Below are positions 1-11,419 of a stretch of DNA of 64,000 nucleotides, piece by piece. The DNA is from Ceratobasidium sp. AG-K. Its lineage: Eukaryota > Basidiomycota > Agaricomycetes > Cantharellales > Ceratobasidiaceae. Below the pieces are notes generated by a model. The model ran no database searches and was not told the DNA's origin. It worked only from the letters and a program-made list of their open reading frames with translations. The position numbers were made by a program, and so were the translations under genes. The stretch spans positions 558,001 through 622,000 of the forward strand of contig JAWNGF010000004.1 in NCBI GenBank assembly GCA_037039685.1, written 5' to 3'. The stretch's first letter is position 1. Every line of letters begins with the position of its first letter.

Positions 1-232
1 AGGTTGGGGATCATCCCTCAACGTCTAGACGTACAGAGCAAGTTGCTGGCAGAGGAGCTTGAGCGTAAGGATAACCTGTTCCCAGAGCTAGTGAATGCGC
101 TAACCGGTTCCGCTCACAGGCATGAAAGCATATGCGGCCAAACACGGAACTCCTATCGACTCGGAGCATGCCGATGTTCCGGCTGACAAGTTGAAAGAGT
201 CTCTGATCCCGCTGGTGGTCCGTGCAGCTTAG
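1..232 (+). CDS. possible 3' end of an unrecognised gene (partial)
   Basis: Two plus-strand open stretches lie at the window edge. One reads from about base 4 to 90 (LLAEELERKDNLFPEL). A second, in another frame, runs from about 122 to a TAG at 230-232 (AAKHGTPID ... LIPLVVRAA). Both have a protein-like composition with amphipathic Leu/Glu/Lys runs. A GT...AG pair at 91-119 with a GCTAAC branch-like motif could join them, but the phase does not work exactly. I do not recognise the family. It could be the last exon of a gene that starts outside the window, or noise. Confidence 0.3.
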
Positions 233-957
233 GTCAAGCGGAGTACGCAAAATAACTATTTGAATAAATACAATTAACCTCCACCTATATTGAGAACTAT
301 TAGTTTCAAGCTGTTGAGTACAACTTACAAATTGGCCGATGGACGTGTGAAGGTGGACCTCATCACGTGATGGCTCCGAGGCCCATGCGTTGAAATCGCT
401 CTAATACCTCCTATTCGAGTGTACAGTTGCTCCATAATGCCTCCTAACTCTCCTGCTTCTCCCACCGGGATATAGCTCTTCAGCCACCTCCAACAGTTCG
501 TGCACGGACCAGCCGCAGCTCTAGGACTGACCCACAAGTGCGAGCTTCAGGCTATAAAAACCCCCCGAGCGACGCCAGAATCGACACCACCACCCATCCG
601 CACCCACCTATCCACTCGAGCCTCGAGTACAATACGGGCCCTTCAGCGACCCATGCTACCTTACTCTCATCGACTTCTTACACTCTTGACCATAAGTAAG
701 CACTGTGCTCCTATTTTCATCGACTTCGCTGACACTCGCCCATAGGCAGGTCACCAACCCCTCAGACTTTGCTACTTACTGTCCCTCACCGCTAGCACTT
801 TCCTAGAGCCGGTGTAAGTAATCTTCCTCTCATTCCCTGGCCTCGTCGTCTGACCACCCACCTCTTCTCTCTAGATGTGTGCATCTCCCTGAGTTGAAGT
901 CTCACCAGCACGTGTGGTTACTGGCCGGGGCTCGCCGTCTTTGTCGCACAGTCTAGC
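233..957. other. intergenic region with a TATA box and splice-like signals
   Basis: No convincing protein gene is visible. A TATA-like TATAAAAA lies at 553-560. Downstream the DNA is pyrimidine-rich, with possible donor/acceptor pairs (GTAAGC near 694 to CATAG near 745; GTAAGT near 815 to CTCTAG near 874). This looks like a promoter with a spliced short or non-coding transcript, but no ORF longer than about 30 codons survives splicing. Confidence 0.35.
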
Positions 958-1007
958 GTCTACCGTACGCTCAGCACTGGACGGCGAGCATAGCCTTATG
1001 ACCTGTG

Positions 1008-1295
1008 CGAGGCGCTCGGATGACCGAAGGCTGCCGCCTGGGCGGGCGACAAGTTGTAGCCGACGGGACCCGTCGAGTCGGAATGGGACGTGACGCACTG
1101 ACTTGGGGCGGAGACGGGCGGTAGCCGTCTTCGAATGGGTCAGTCGCGACTGTCTCGAGTACGACTGGGGGGCTGTGGTAAATGTGGGTTTGCTCTCTAC
1201 CACGGTAGGTTGGCTGGTCGCCTATGTGGTCACGGTATATATATGCTGATTGCCATTAGCATCTGGCTCAACGCCAAGTCTCACTCTCAACTCCT
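1008..1295 (+). repeat. diverged repeat, copy 1 (upstream of GH36)
   Basis: This GC-rich non-coding stretch aligns by eye with 10740-10937. Shared blocks include the exact 12-mer GACCGAAGGCTG preceded by GAGGCGC, a following CTTGGGCG/CCTGGGCG block, and a later ATTAGCAT ... ACTCTC block. Identity is roughly 70 percent with a gap. Each copy lies upstream of a GH36/A49/NLR block, so it is probably the edge of a segmental duplication rather than an independent element. Confidence 0.5.
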
Positions 1296-1557
1296 TCATC
1301 ATCACTTGTCTTGCTTGAATAATGTCTTCATGCACCGCTTATCCAATAATAAATGATATATATGCTTTGATCTTTAATTTATATCAGTCAGAAACCGTGA
1401 GCGACGGAACAATTGCAACTACTGTAAGATATAGAACATGCGTTATTTCCCAGATGCTGTAGTTTATGCCAGGCAGGGCCATTAGTTCAGCGTTTGTTTG
1501 GTCACGGTCGGCATTAGTCACATCAACCTCCTTATTCCCATCCATCACCATGATTAG

Positions 1558-1566
1558 TATATAAAG
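1558..1566 (+). promoter_or_regulatory. TATA box of the GH36 gene
   Basis: TATATAAAG lies 72 bp upstream of the proposed start codon at 1638, a normal spacing for a TATA-driven fungal gene. It supports that start. Confidence 0.5.
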
Positions 1567-1637
1567 CCGACCACACTTGATCGATAAATCTAAGATTGGG
1601 TCACTGTTTGCCTCAAACTCATACAACTTCGATCGCC

Positions 1638-4375
1638 ATGAATCAGTTGCTGGAGTTTCTCCCTGGCCTTGCTAGCTCTGGCGCTCGCATTGTACATGAA
1701 TCATCGATTTTTGGGGAAAACTATGACTCTTACAGCATAACCTTTGAGCTCACTGACGCAAGCGGCACCTGCGACGATACGTCTGTCTCGAGCTTTAATC
1801 TGGGTCGGAAAGGAGATTCCGTTACGGGTGCTTTGCGGCTTACCAGAGACAAGTGGGTCCCCTCTCCGTAGCTGTATCACAGGATAGAGGCTTATCAATG
1901 GCGTGTTCAGGTGTTATTGGCTCTTCGCGCATCAGAATCTAATGCTTCCCTGTCATACCGACACTCAACTACTCGCGCTTCGTGGTCCCCAGCACGTCTT
2001 GGTTCTTCTCCCACTAACCACTGATTCTTGCATGGGAACTTTCCGAGGGCCACTATTCGAGCCGGAGAAAGATTTGATCTTTGCTAGATTCGAGAAAAGT
2101 CACCCCAAACCGGAAACTGGGCTGATTGTTGCCACCATCGCAGGCGACATCAACGCAGCAATCAAAATTGCAGTCCAACGGGCACGACGGGCACTCAATG
2201 TTCCCACCCATAACCCCAACGGGCCATCCCCGGGATCCCACATTTTCGAGAATAAATTGACCTAGTGAGTTGAGTAATTACCGATATTTCTCCGGTACTG
2301 AGATTGGACCTTTATAGTTGCACATGGAACTCGCTGCAGCCGCCGACTCCGACCACTGCAGCCTCGGCACTCAAGGCTTTGGAACACTTTCATTCGATTG
2401 GTGTTCGGCCAGCAGCGTTCTTGATTGACGATGCGTGGCAAGATGTTAAATCGTTTCGACTTCAAACGTTTGGTTCCTCGTCATCATTCTTGGATGGGTT
2501 CGAGAGTCTTGGTGCGGTGGTAAAGGTGGCAAAAGAGAGGTTCAGTGTCGAAAATGTGGGGGTATGGCATACGATTCAAGGATATTGGCAAGGGGTTGAG
2601 CCGAGCAAATTTGCTGGGCGGTATAAATTAGTCAAGGTTACGAAGGATGGATATCCTGGTCCTGCTGAAGAAGAAGGGTTTCAATGTAAGTTTTATGAGC
2701 TACGTCTCAAAGCAAGCTAAGCACATTGCTAGATCACATCCCTCACCCGGACTCTGTCCAAAGCTTCTTCAACGACTACTATGCCACGCTTCATGCTGCA
2801 GACGTGACGTTTGCCAAGTGCGACAACATGGCATCAATCGACCACATCGCTACTGCGGTCGAAGTAACCTTCACCGAAGAAGGAGAAGAAATACTGGGAG
2901 AGGCCGTGGACATTGTGGAGCTGAGGAAGGCCTATGTTCAAGCGGTGATGGATGCGGCACGTCAACATTTTGGAGACGAAAATGTCATCTGGTGCATGGG
3001 TATGACACCCAGGGTATTACTAGGGAGTATTGGCTTAGGAGGGAAGGGGGCCAAGCGAGTTGTGAGGAACAGTGATGATTGTGAGCAGGAACCTACCAAG
3101 TGATATCATTTTGTTTACTCCTCATCAGATTACCCGAACGAGCCCGACTCGCATCGCTACCATATATTCACTAACACGTATGTCATTTGTGAAGGTTCGA
3201 AGCTCATTTTGATCGCCTTTTGGTAGCATAAATGCGCTGCTTCTGAACGAGCTTGACGTGCAGCCTGATTTGGACATGGTAGGTTCAGGTTCTGTATAAC
3301 TGAGGCGATAAAGTCATTACATTTCCAAGTTTCAAACACATCCGTATATCTCACCCACAGGCGAGTTATTTGATACTCCTGCAGGACTAGCCCAGGTAAA
3401 ATTAATGGATCGCATTGAGCACTTGTATACTGAGGCTCCTTACCATAGGCGACTTTCCATGCATCGTTCCGAGTATTCGGCACCGGTCCTATTACGATTA
3501 CGGGTTTGTGTTCAGCACCTTCATGGGTAAACGTGACCACTCACTCGCGTTCTCATTTCAGACGTACCGTTTAGGACGAACCCTGATATCATGCGCAAGA
3601 TTGTAGGGAATTTGAGCCCTGGTGCCAAATCTCCCAGCGTCGTAATACAAGCGTCGACTCCATTCATGGTGCCAAACGATACATTTGATTCCCGGATTCT
3701 GGAGCCCGGAGTTGGCAGAGCACTCAAGATATATGGCGACAAAGCAATTGGCATTTGGAATATTCAATCTGGGGACGGAAACGTACGTTCTCACCTCATG
3801 ACCAGGGCTCTACTGAACTCGCATGGATCATACAGGTAATAGATTTCGTTAGCCCTTCTGACGTCACTCAAGCAATAAGAGCCCCGTCGGGTGTCCCTTG
3901 GCCCACCGTTCTTTACATCCAGTCGAGCAACCCAGCCAATGAACGCACAGTCCTTCATAACCCGGTAGGGCTCCATCCACCGAGACCTATCCGAATAGAA
4001 CTAGGGCCCCTCGGGTGGGCTACGATTGGCGCCGCACCGGTTACAGGACTAGCCCCTGGGGGCATGGTGGCATGCCCTGGATTGGTAGACAAGTACCTGC
4101 CCTCGCAAGGCGTCTTGGAGGGTAAGCTAGCCAGACTCGAGAACGACCATTGGACATACACTGTTGTTTCCAAGTCCAGTGGGACTCTCGGGGTGTGGAC
4201 GTCGTCGAAGGTGGTTGTTATCGGAGCCCAGGTAGAATCTCTCGGCGAGAATACTCAAAATATATCACGGGAGGCCGATTTCGAGATTGTCGACTTAGAG
4301 GAGGGAAGACTGATCACACTTCAACTGACGGGGAAGAGCAAGGTTACGTTCCAATTGGAGAACGGAGGATTGTAA
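1638..4375 (+). CDS. GH36 raffinose synthase / alpha-galactosidase-like protein (multi-exon)
   Basis: This gene encodes a glycoside hydrolase family 36 protein of the raffinose-synthase/Sip1 type, which transfers or hydrolyses alpha-galactosyl groups. The start is MNQLLEFLPG at 1638. Recognisable blocks in order are MGTFRGPLFEPEKD (about 2032), AFLIDDAWQDV (about 2420), GVWHTIQGYWQG (about 2565), and FAKCDNMASIDH (about 2810), where the Asp is the expected nucleophile. RNSDD then reads across an intron into YYPNEPDSHRYH and carries the expected acid/base Asp. Later blocks are NALLLNELDVQPDLDM, FRVFGTGPITI and a beta-rich C-terminus ending FQLENGGL. Introns inferred around 3073-3128, 3179-3227 and 3513-3563 keep the frame. 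The exon structure at 1860-1990 is not fully resolved. No signal peptide is seen, so an intracellular role is likely. It converges on the A49 gene, with 53 bp between stop codons. Confidence 0.85.
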
Positions 4376-4428
4376 TATGGAAATTGAATTTTGCACACAT
4401 ACATGGGCTAGAAATTAAATCTACACAT

Positions 4429-6011
4429 TCATTTCCCTCCACGTTTGGTCAATGATTTTGGCTTGGGGAACTCGAGGGGCACCGCAAGTACGGCTTTCCG
4501 CTCTTCACCAGTCCCTTGGACTTTGCAACCCAACGACTTGAAGTAAGTAGTCAACCTATATAAAGATTAGTTTGGTGCATACTGAAGCAGACATATGACG
4601 TACTTGGTAGGTGGCAGCTTTAGCTCGGCCGCGAAGGATCCAATTACCATTGAATATGAGTCGACCCGTAGGCAAAGTGCAAGGAGGTACGTTAGAAGCT
4701 TAGTCTCGGTTTGGGATGTCACAGTAGGTCTACGATAGAGGAACTTGAGTGAGAGTGTTGAATTGAGATATGAAGGTACTAACCGCCCTCCTCTCGCTGT
4801 CTCTGTGAACCTCTCCATCAGCCCATCAAATACCAGATCGGGCACAATGGTATCGTCCAATCGCTCTCGCAGGGCGGCGCGTGGATCCCCGGTAGCTTTG
4901 GATAGGGTATGGGTCGCCGTATTGCGGAACGCCAGAAGAGTTGAAATATAGATTAGACACTTTCTGTTCGACGGTCAGTTCCTCCAGTAGTTGTATCAGG
5001 ATAAGGACCTACAGTTTCGATTTGCTTACGGTCTCTCCGCCCGCGAACAATGCCCTCAGACGACCGTTGAGCCATACATTGTGACGATGCGGTAAGAGGG
5101 CTTGGCGATCTACGGGTGTGGTGGCGCTGAGGAACGGCTGGATGGATATTGCCCCGAACTCTGCTGGGGGGACGATATTGGCGAGGGGGTAGGCTTCCTC
5201 GGGAGTCGAGGCGGAGAGGTTGGGAGTGGGGATAAGTCGGTTGGAAAGGGAAAGTTCGGCGACTGCGTCTGTAACGAGTAGCGATGAGCATCCCTACAAA
5301 TATGTTCGCTTCAGGAGACTTACCCTTGGTTGGTAATGCGCTAGTCCCTCCGCGCACACTGTCCACAACGAAATCCTGGACATCCTTCATTGCGCCAACG
5401 TCAACACGATTCCGTTCAGCGGCCCTAATTGCCGCCTTGGCTTTCTTTGTTCCAAATGCCTCTCCCAGCACATTCCGAGCCTGGCCTCGTTGTGCCTGCG
5501 ACACGGCCTGCGGTTCGATAACCTTGAGCGCTTTGACAGTACGGGTAAGGTCGTATAACGGGGCAGGTCGGAACGTGACTGTGTTGTCTTTTCGGTTATG
5601 CACAGCTACCATATATCTGCATAAATTGAGATAAGCTCGCTGATGTGAGGCCAGACAGTAATGCTTACTGGCAAGTATAACCGGTTCCGGCGGCAGCGTA
5701 GTCCTGGTTTGTGCTCACGTATTCGATTTTGGGTGTCTCTGCTACCAGTATCGTAGAGGTGTTCTCCGGCGTAGCATCTTTGTCGGAGTATTTTGAGCGA
5801 TAGATATGTGCTGGGGTTTCTGGAGGAGGAGCGACTGACGGGAAGTGCGCTACGATCCCGTATCAACACGTTATCATTCCAAAGAAACAAAATACTTACC
5901 TAGCACAGGACCGGCTGTGGTTGAGTGCGCAGTCAAAACATGTACTTTCACCGTGCTCGACGCCGATGATTCACCACTCTCGGCGCCGCGTTTGCGTTTG
6001 AGTGAGGGCAT
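4429..6011 (-). CDS. RPA49: DNA-directed RNA polymerase I subunit A49 (RPA49-like)
   Basis: This is the homologue of the RNA polymerase I-specific A49 subunit, which helps promoter opening and elongation at rDNA in the nucleolus. The start is MPSLKRKRGAE at 6011, with a basic N-terminus typical of the family. The dimerisation half carries MVAVHNRKDNTVTFRPAP (about 5612), then NVLGEAFGTKKAKAAIR. The linker and tandem winged-helix half carry SIQPFLSATTPVDRQALLPHRH and LNGRLRALFAGGE (about 5050-5170), then LDDTIVPDLVFDGLMERF (about 4850). The C-terminus is FKSLGCKVQGTGEERKAVL ... LTKRGGK, with the stop at 4429-4431. Short introns interrupt it, for example near 4551-4600 and 5613-5670. Every segment reads well, so the gene appears intact. 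A decayed second copy lies at 11420-12754. Confidence 0.85.
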
Positions 6012-6166
6012 CAAAGTAGAAATTATAAATCACGTGAGCTTGGGAGGCTGTGTAAATCGAGTTTAACCGCCCAGCCATCAATCAATCAGGTAGTGCCACC
6101 CTGAGGATGTGTAGTATCGTATCAGTTCGTTGCGGATAACTACCGCTGGATCCCCTGTGCTAGTAA

Positions 6167-9100
6167 ATGGCCGAAAATCAAGACACTTCACAAGGATTGA
6201 ATATATTGTGTATCGGTATGTATGCTCTTTGAGGCAAGACGACCCAAAGCGCTAAACTCCCCGAACCCAGATGGAGGTGGCGTACGAGGGCTGTCCTCGC
6301 TCCTCTTGTTATCTGAGATAATGAACAGATTGGCCGGTCTAGAGGGCCCTCGAAAATCCCTCAAGCCGGCCGATTATTTTGACGTGATAGCAGGAACTGG
6401 CACTGGAGGGTTAGTAAACGCGGGGGCTCGAAATGTCGTACTAATGGGATGATGATGGGTAGGATCATTGCATGCATGGTCGGAAGACTTAAGATGTCGG
6501 TGGGGGAGGCAATCGAGGCATACATTAAACTGGCGAAAAACGCATTCTCCAGAAAATACATTGGCACAAGCGGACCCACCGCATTCAAGGGCACAAAGCT
6601 CCAAGAAGCATTGAAATCAATGGTTCGGGATGCAACAGGAAACACAGGCGAGCGCATGAGAAGCGAGAAATCAAAGGAAAATAGTTGTAAAACGTGAGTT
6701 TACAAGTCGTTTGAGTTATACAATGTACTAACCCACGTTCAGGATTGTATTCGCCATGTTGAAGCACAATATGACAGCGGCCATCCCAGTCTTGTTCCGA
6801 TCTTATCCCACGACAGCCAACGAATCGCCAGACTGCACTATCTGGGAAGCGCTATACGCCACCATGGCTCATCCCGACCTGTTCAAAGCAATCGACATCA
6901 AGGACGGTCCCATCAGCCAGTCTTTTGTGGGCGGTGAGCTTGGGTGCAGTAACCCAATTACCCATGTACTAGCCGAGGTCGGGGACCTTTATCCAGATCA
7001 TCATGTGTCATGCATCACGAGCATCGGTGCTGGACACGTACGAACGGTTCACGTTCCCGATCCTAGCTTATCACAGCGGATTCTTCACACTTCGACCCAG
7101 ACTGTGGATACCGTGAAGAAGATGGCAACGGACAACGAGAAGGTGGCGGAAGAGATGGCACTACGATTCCGAGGGACAGCACAGGTCTACTTTCGACTCA
7201 ACGTGGACCAAGGGATGCAAACCGTAGAAGACGACTGGGAGCAGCAGAGCCAGGTGAAGGCGCATACATCGACATACATGAAGAAGGTCGAAACGAATCA
7301 GATGCTAAATGAGGCAACTGGCGCGATCAAGCAGAAGAGAAACGCCCTCCACGTCAAGTATATTGGTAGGTTCTCGTGTAGTCTCTGAGGACGAGCCGTA
7401 ACCTCACTGAGCATTGGAATCCACATGCAGATGGCACTATACAGACCTCTATGTCAGAGCAAGCAATCTTCAACAAAGGCTGCCCAGATCCTAACCCGAT
7501 ATTCACGGGTCGAGAGGACCTGATTGAACAGGTTGGAAACTGCGTTAATGGAAATAGCAACGAGCGTCGCATTTGCGTCATGTACGGCATGGGCGGGGCG
7601 GGCAAGACACAGCTAGCACTGAAGGCAATCGAGCAGAACCGGGAAACATGGAAACACATAATTTATGCAGACGCGAGCTCCAAGAAATCAATCGAAGGCG
7701 CGTTAGGCGATTTTGCGAAGACTAAAGGATTCGGCAACGCGTACAATAATGCTTTGAATTGGCTCGAGATGTGTTCCCAGTCATGGATACTGGTATTCGA
7801 CAATGCCGATAATCCGTCACTGGACATCCATACTTATTTCCCTAGTGGCCGTCGTGGTAGTATCCTCATCACGACACGCCTGCCTGCCCTTAGGACGCAC
7901 GCGCGCGGCCCCGGGTCCATCTGTCACGTGTCCGAAATGAGCCAGAAGGATGGGCTAGCGCTGTTATTCAAAGTAGCGGATATTCAGCCTCAGGAGGTCA
8001 ATGAAAGCGAAATGGGCGCTGCATGTGCACTATTAAAGGTAGAGTCATAGGCACTTCCTAATCCGATAAGGTTGACCATTGGTTGATATCGTCCAGGATT
8101 TCGGGTATCTTGCGCTCGCGATTGTACAGGCTGGCGCATACATAGCGTATGCGCTCCATCTTTCGATCTTCCAGTATCGAGAATTATTCCTTGAGCGACG
8201 ACAACAGACGCTTGAGCAATCTGGCGGGCTGGAGGCACGGGTCAAGCTTAGTGACTACGAAAAGTCAGTATATACGACATTCAAGATGTGCTATGATTTG
8301 CTTCAAGAGGACGGCGATGCACGGCCGACGCTCTGGTTGATAGGGTATCTAGACCATGATGATATACGCCAAGAAATATTCCGGCGGGCTGCTCTCAACA
8401 TTCGCTCTTACCAGCCTACGCTCCAGCAGACAGAGATAGAAAAAGACACCCTTGACCACATGCGGAACTATCTAGGCAGGTTTCTCGACTCCAACGGGGC
8501 CTGGGAAATCACTCGGTTCTTGAATGCAATGGGCGACCTAGCCTCATACTCCCTAGTTGAGTTCGACCGGGTCAACCAGGCGTATCGTGTCCACGTTCTC
8601 GTTCAGGATTGGGCACGTACAGTTAACCCTCAGCCGCAAGCATTGGCCCAGGGATGTGCCACCCTACTATTGTCTCGTTCGGTAGACTATCTCGAGACAG
8701 CGGAATCCCTTGCCTTTACTCGAAGCCTTCGGCGACATCTAGACAAGCTATTGCCGGAGCTAGGTGGACAGGTTGGTGTGGGCGATGCAGCAGAATTTGC
8801 TTGGGTATACGCAGAGAGCGGGAATTATGATCAGGCGGAACCACTACGAACACGACTTCTGGAGGCGCAAAAACAAGAGCTCGGAGAAGAAGATTCAGAT
8901 ACACTGGAGACCATGCATGATCTCGCATTCACATACCAGTATCAGGGCCGATTGAAAGAGGCAGAGTCGCTCTACGCTCGAACCCTGAATGCCCGCAAGC
9001 GAGTGCTCGGAGAAGAACATCCAGACACGCTGCGGAGCATGTTTAACCTCGCGGGTGCGTACCAGTCCCTGAGCCGACTTGAAGAGGCAGAATTGCTGCA

Positions 9101-10161
9101 GGTGCACACCATGCTTGCTCGAAAGCGATTACTTGGAGCAGAAGACCCAGACACGCTGTGGAGCATGGCGGATCTCGCATGGACCTACCACTTACAGGAT
9201 CGATTGGAGGAGGCGGTGCTGCTCCACAATAAAGTGCTAGAGGCTCGTAAAAGACTGCTCGGGGAGGATCATCCACATACGTTGGAGAGCATGAACAATC
9301 TCGCAGCCACGTACCATGAGCAGGGTCAATTGCAAAAGGCAGAGTTGCAACACATGCAGGTCCTAACCGTGCGTAAACGAGTACTCGGAGAAGAACATCC
9401 AGAAACGCTGGAGAGCATGAACAACCTCGCAATCGCCTACCAACAACAGGGTCGATTGGATGAAGCCCAGTTGCTGCACGAGCAGACTGTGGATATTAGC
9501 AAACGAGTCCTCGGGAAAGATCATCCGGAGACACTGAGAAGCATAGGTAACCTCGCAATTACGTACCAAGAACAGGGTCGGTGGGATGAGGCAGAGCCAC
9601 TGCAGGAGTACGTGGTGGGCGCACGCAAACGAGTACTCGGGGAAGAACACCCACACACGCTATGGAGCATGCATGACCTCGCATTTACGTACCAAGAGCA
9701 GGATCGATTGGACGAAGCCCGATCACTACATGAGCAGGCTCTGAATGGATTCATGGGAGCGCTCGGGAAGGAACACTCACACACTCTGCAGAGTATGCAT
9801 AACCTTGCACTGCTGTACCAGAATCAGCGCGAATGGGGCAAGGCCAAGTCACTGTACGATCAGGTGGTAAACATGCGGAAGCGGGTTCTCGGAGAAGATC
9901 ACCCAGATACACTGTGGAGTATGACCAACCTGTCCTCCACGTGCTGTCAACTGGGTCTACTGGACGAATCCGAAAGACTTGCCAAAGCAGTCGATGCATG
10001 CGGTCCGATTGTTGGTGAACAGCATCCCGCGGTTGTCCAGGCCAGAAAACAACTTGGGTGGATTCAATCGAATAAAACGCCTCAGGTAGGTCCTATTCAT
10101 CTCCATTTGATGCGGGTGGAATAGCAGTGTACTCAACAGAGTTACCTAGGCCCTCTCTTGA
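6167..10161 (+). CDS. NLR-1: patatin-like / NB-ARC / TPR receptor protein
   Basis: Seven exons (6167-6215, 6271-6409, 6463-6693, 6743-7365, 7431-8038, 8097-10085, 10150-10161) splice in frame to 1216 residues. The start MAENQDTSQGLNILCI leads into a patatin-like domain with the oxyanion-hole motif DGGGVRG. The nucleophile elbow reads AGTGTGG instead of G-x-S-x-G, and the catalytic Asp position reads FVGGELGCSNP, so both catalytic residues are missing. The NB-ARC domain follows: P-loop GMGGAGKTQ, Walker B-like WILVFDNAD, sensor GSILITTR. The winged-helix motif YRVHVLVQDWAR comes next. Eight 42-residue kinesin-light-chain-type TPR units (consensus LGEEHPDTL-SM-NLA-TY) plus a divergent terminal unit close the protein. 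By family, such proteins are STAND-class receptors for non-self or cell-death signalling. The ligand is unknown. Confidence 0.85.
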
Positions 10162-10739
10162 AATCGGTGTCAATTTGCTCCACTTTCAGTTTCTACCGTT
10201 TCTACTTCTTACTGTACACGCCAGAAATGGGTATGTAGAATTGATCTCGGAATCAATCACCGCAAAAGGTGCAGACCTCAATCATTGCGAGGGGGCTCGT
10301 ATCGCTATGCATTTGCGTTCATTCAACCACTCTATCTGCGTCGACTCGCACTGGATATCCTGCGGTCAAATTTGTGGGGAGTGCTTGAAACCGAGATACC
10401 CCTGCTGGAGTTTCACCAGCCTCCAAGTCGGCACCACCTTGAGATTTGAGACAGGCAGATGTAACCATTCAGAGCCTCGCAAGGGCGAAATCTGTATCCC
10501 ATTAGACTAGATTGACGCATTTGCTACCTATTGGCGGATAATTGACTACTTAACCGGAGCCTAGCCTAGCATGTGCCTGGTGAAAGCTACCTTGAAATTA
10601 CGGCTCGTTCGAGGGCGTCTGACATAGTTGCTGAAACAATTGGAGGAGCGTTTGGAACATCTCGCCAGGAGGTACGACTTGATACTTGGCGCATATATAG
10701 AGTGAGGGGCGTCGCACGGCAGGTGCCGTCCCCACCCTC
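10162..10739. other. NLR-1 3' flank; no gene seen
   Basis: The first ~80 bp after the NLR-1 stop resemble the 3' flank of NLR-2 (shared CTCTTGAAA...GTCA and pyrimidine-rich blocks), which suggests duplicated 3' UTRs. The rest shows no supported gene. An open frame at 10127-10510 overlaps the NLR-1 terminal intron and has no recognisable domain. Confidence 0.4.
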
Positions 10740-10937
10740 GGGAGGCGCCCGACTGACCGAAGGCTGATGCTTGGGCGCTGTATGCCTACAGTCGGCAGGC
10801 CCATCGGATTGAAGTAGGGTCCAGGTGCCCTGTGCCTCTGCATAACGGCGAGTTGATTTACCCACTCTCTGCTTGCCCCCGTGTTGGAAATTATTAGCAT
10901 TCCGCTTAATGCCGATTCTCTTTATTTGACTCTCCAC
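10740..10937 (+). repeat. diverged repeat, copy 2 (upstream of A49 pseudogene)
   Basis: This is the partner of the repeat at 1008-1295. It shares GAGGCGC-C--GACCGAAGGCTG, a TTGGGCG block, a CAGTCGGCAGGCCCATCGG block and an ATTAGCATTCCG block in the same order and strand. It marks the left part of the duplicated GH36-A49-NLR block. Confidence 0.5.
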
Positions 10938-11419
10938 ATATTCGCCACTCCAGTTTGAATTCTTCTCCTGTACCTCCGTACCAACCAGACACGATGGGCG
11001 TTGGTGGCAGTAATGAGCGCACCGTTAGACCACCCGTATTTCAAATTGCCCTGTAACTCTTGCTGAAGCTATCCCAAGAACGAGCCACGAGCCACATCTT
11101 GGCCCAAGCCTCACCAGAGCTTCGGTACCTGACAGTAATAAGCGGCCGGCCATGCAATTTACACCGGAGCAGCCGCCGCTGGAATAGCATCGCCCGACCG
11201 CCACTCCCGCATACCCGTTCACCATGCTCCGCCAACCTCACACTTGGGTCATAATGTTTGGGCTGCCTCAGTCTTCTCGACAGGTTTCCTTTCTATTTTT
11301 CTCTCGGTTTCATTTTTGGCGATTCTCCTTTGTGAGACGTGGCTGAAAAATAATGGGTTTTGTATATAGCGGCATCCCTACACGAAACGTACTCTACTAT
11401 CGCCTTATTCGATCTGTAA
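10938..11419. other. intergenic; expected position of the GH36 copy, but none seen
   Basis: If the block was duplicated in order, a GH36 relic should lie here. I see none of the GH36 motifs (no FAKCD, SDDY or LIDDAW equivalents), so the copy was deleted or has decayed beyond recognition by eye. Confidence 0.4.

Noticed and set aside
10127..10510. 127-codon ORF after NLR-1
   Set aside because: It overlaps the terminal intron and 3' flank of NLR-1, which align with those of NLR-2; no domain.
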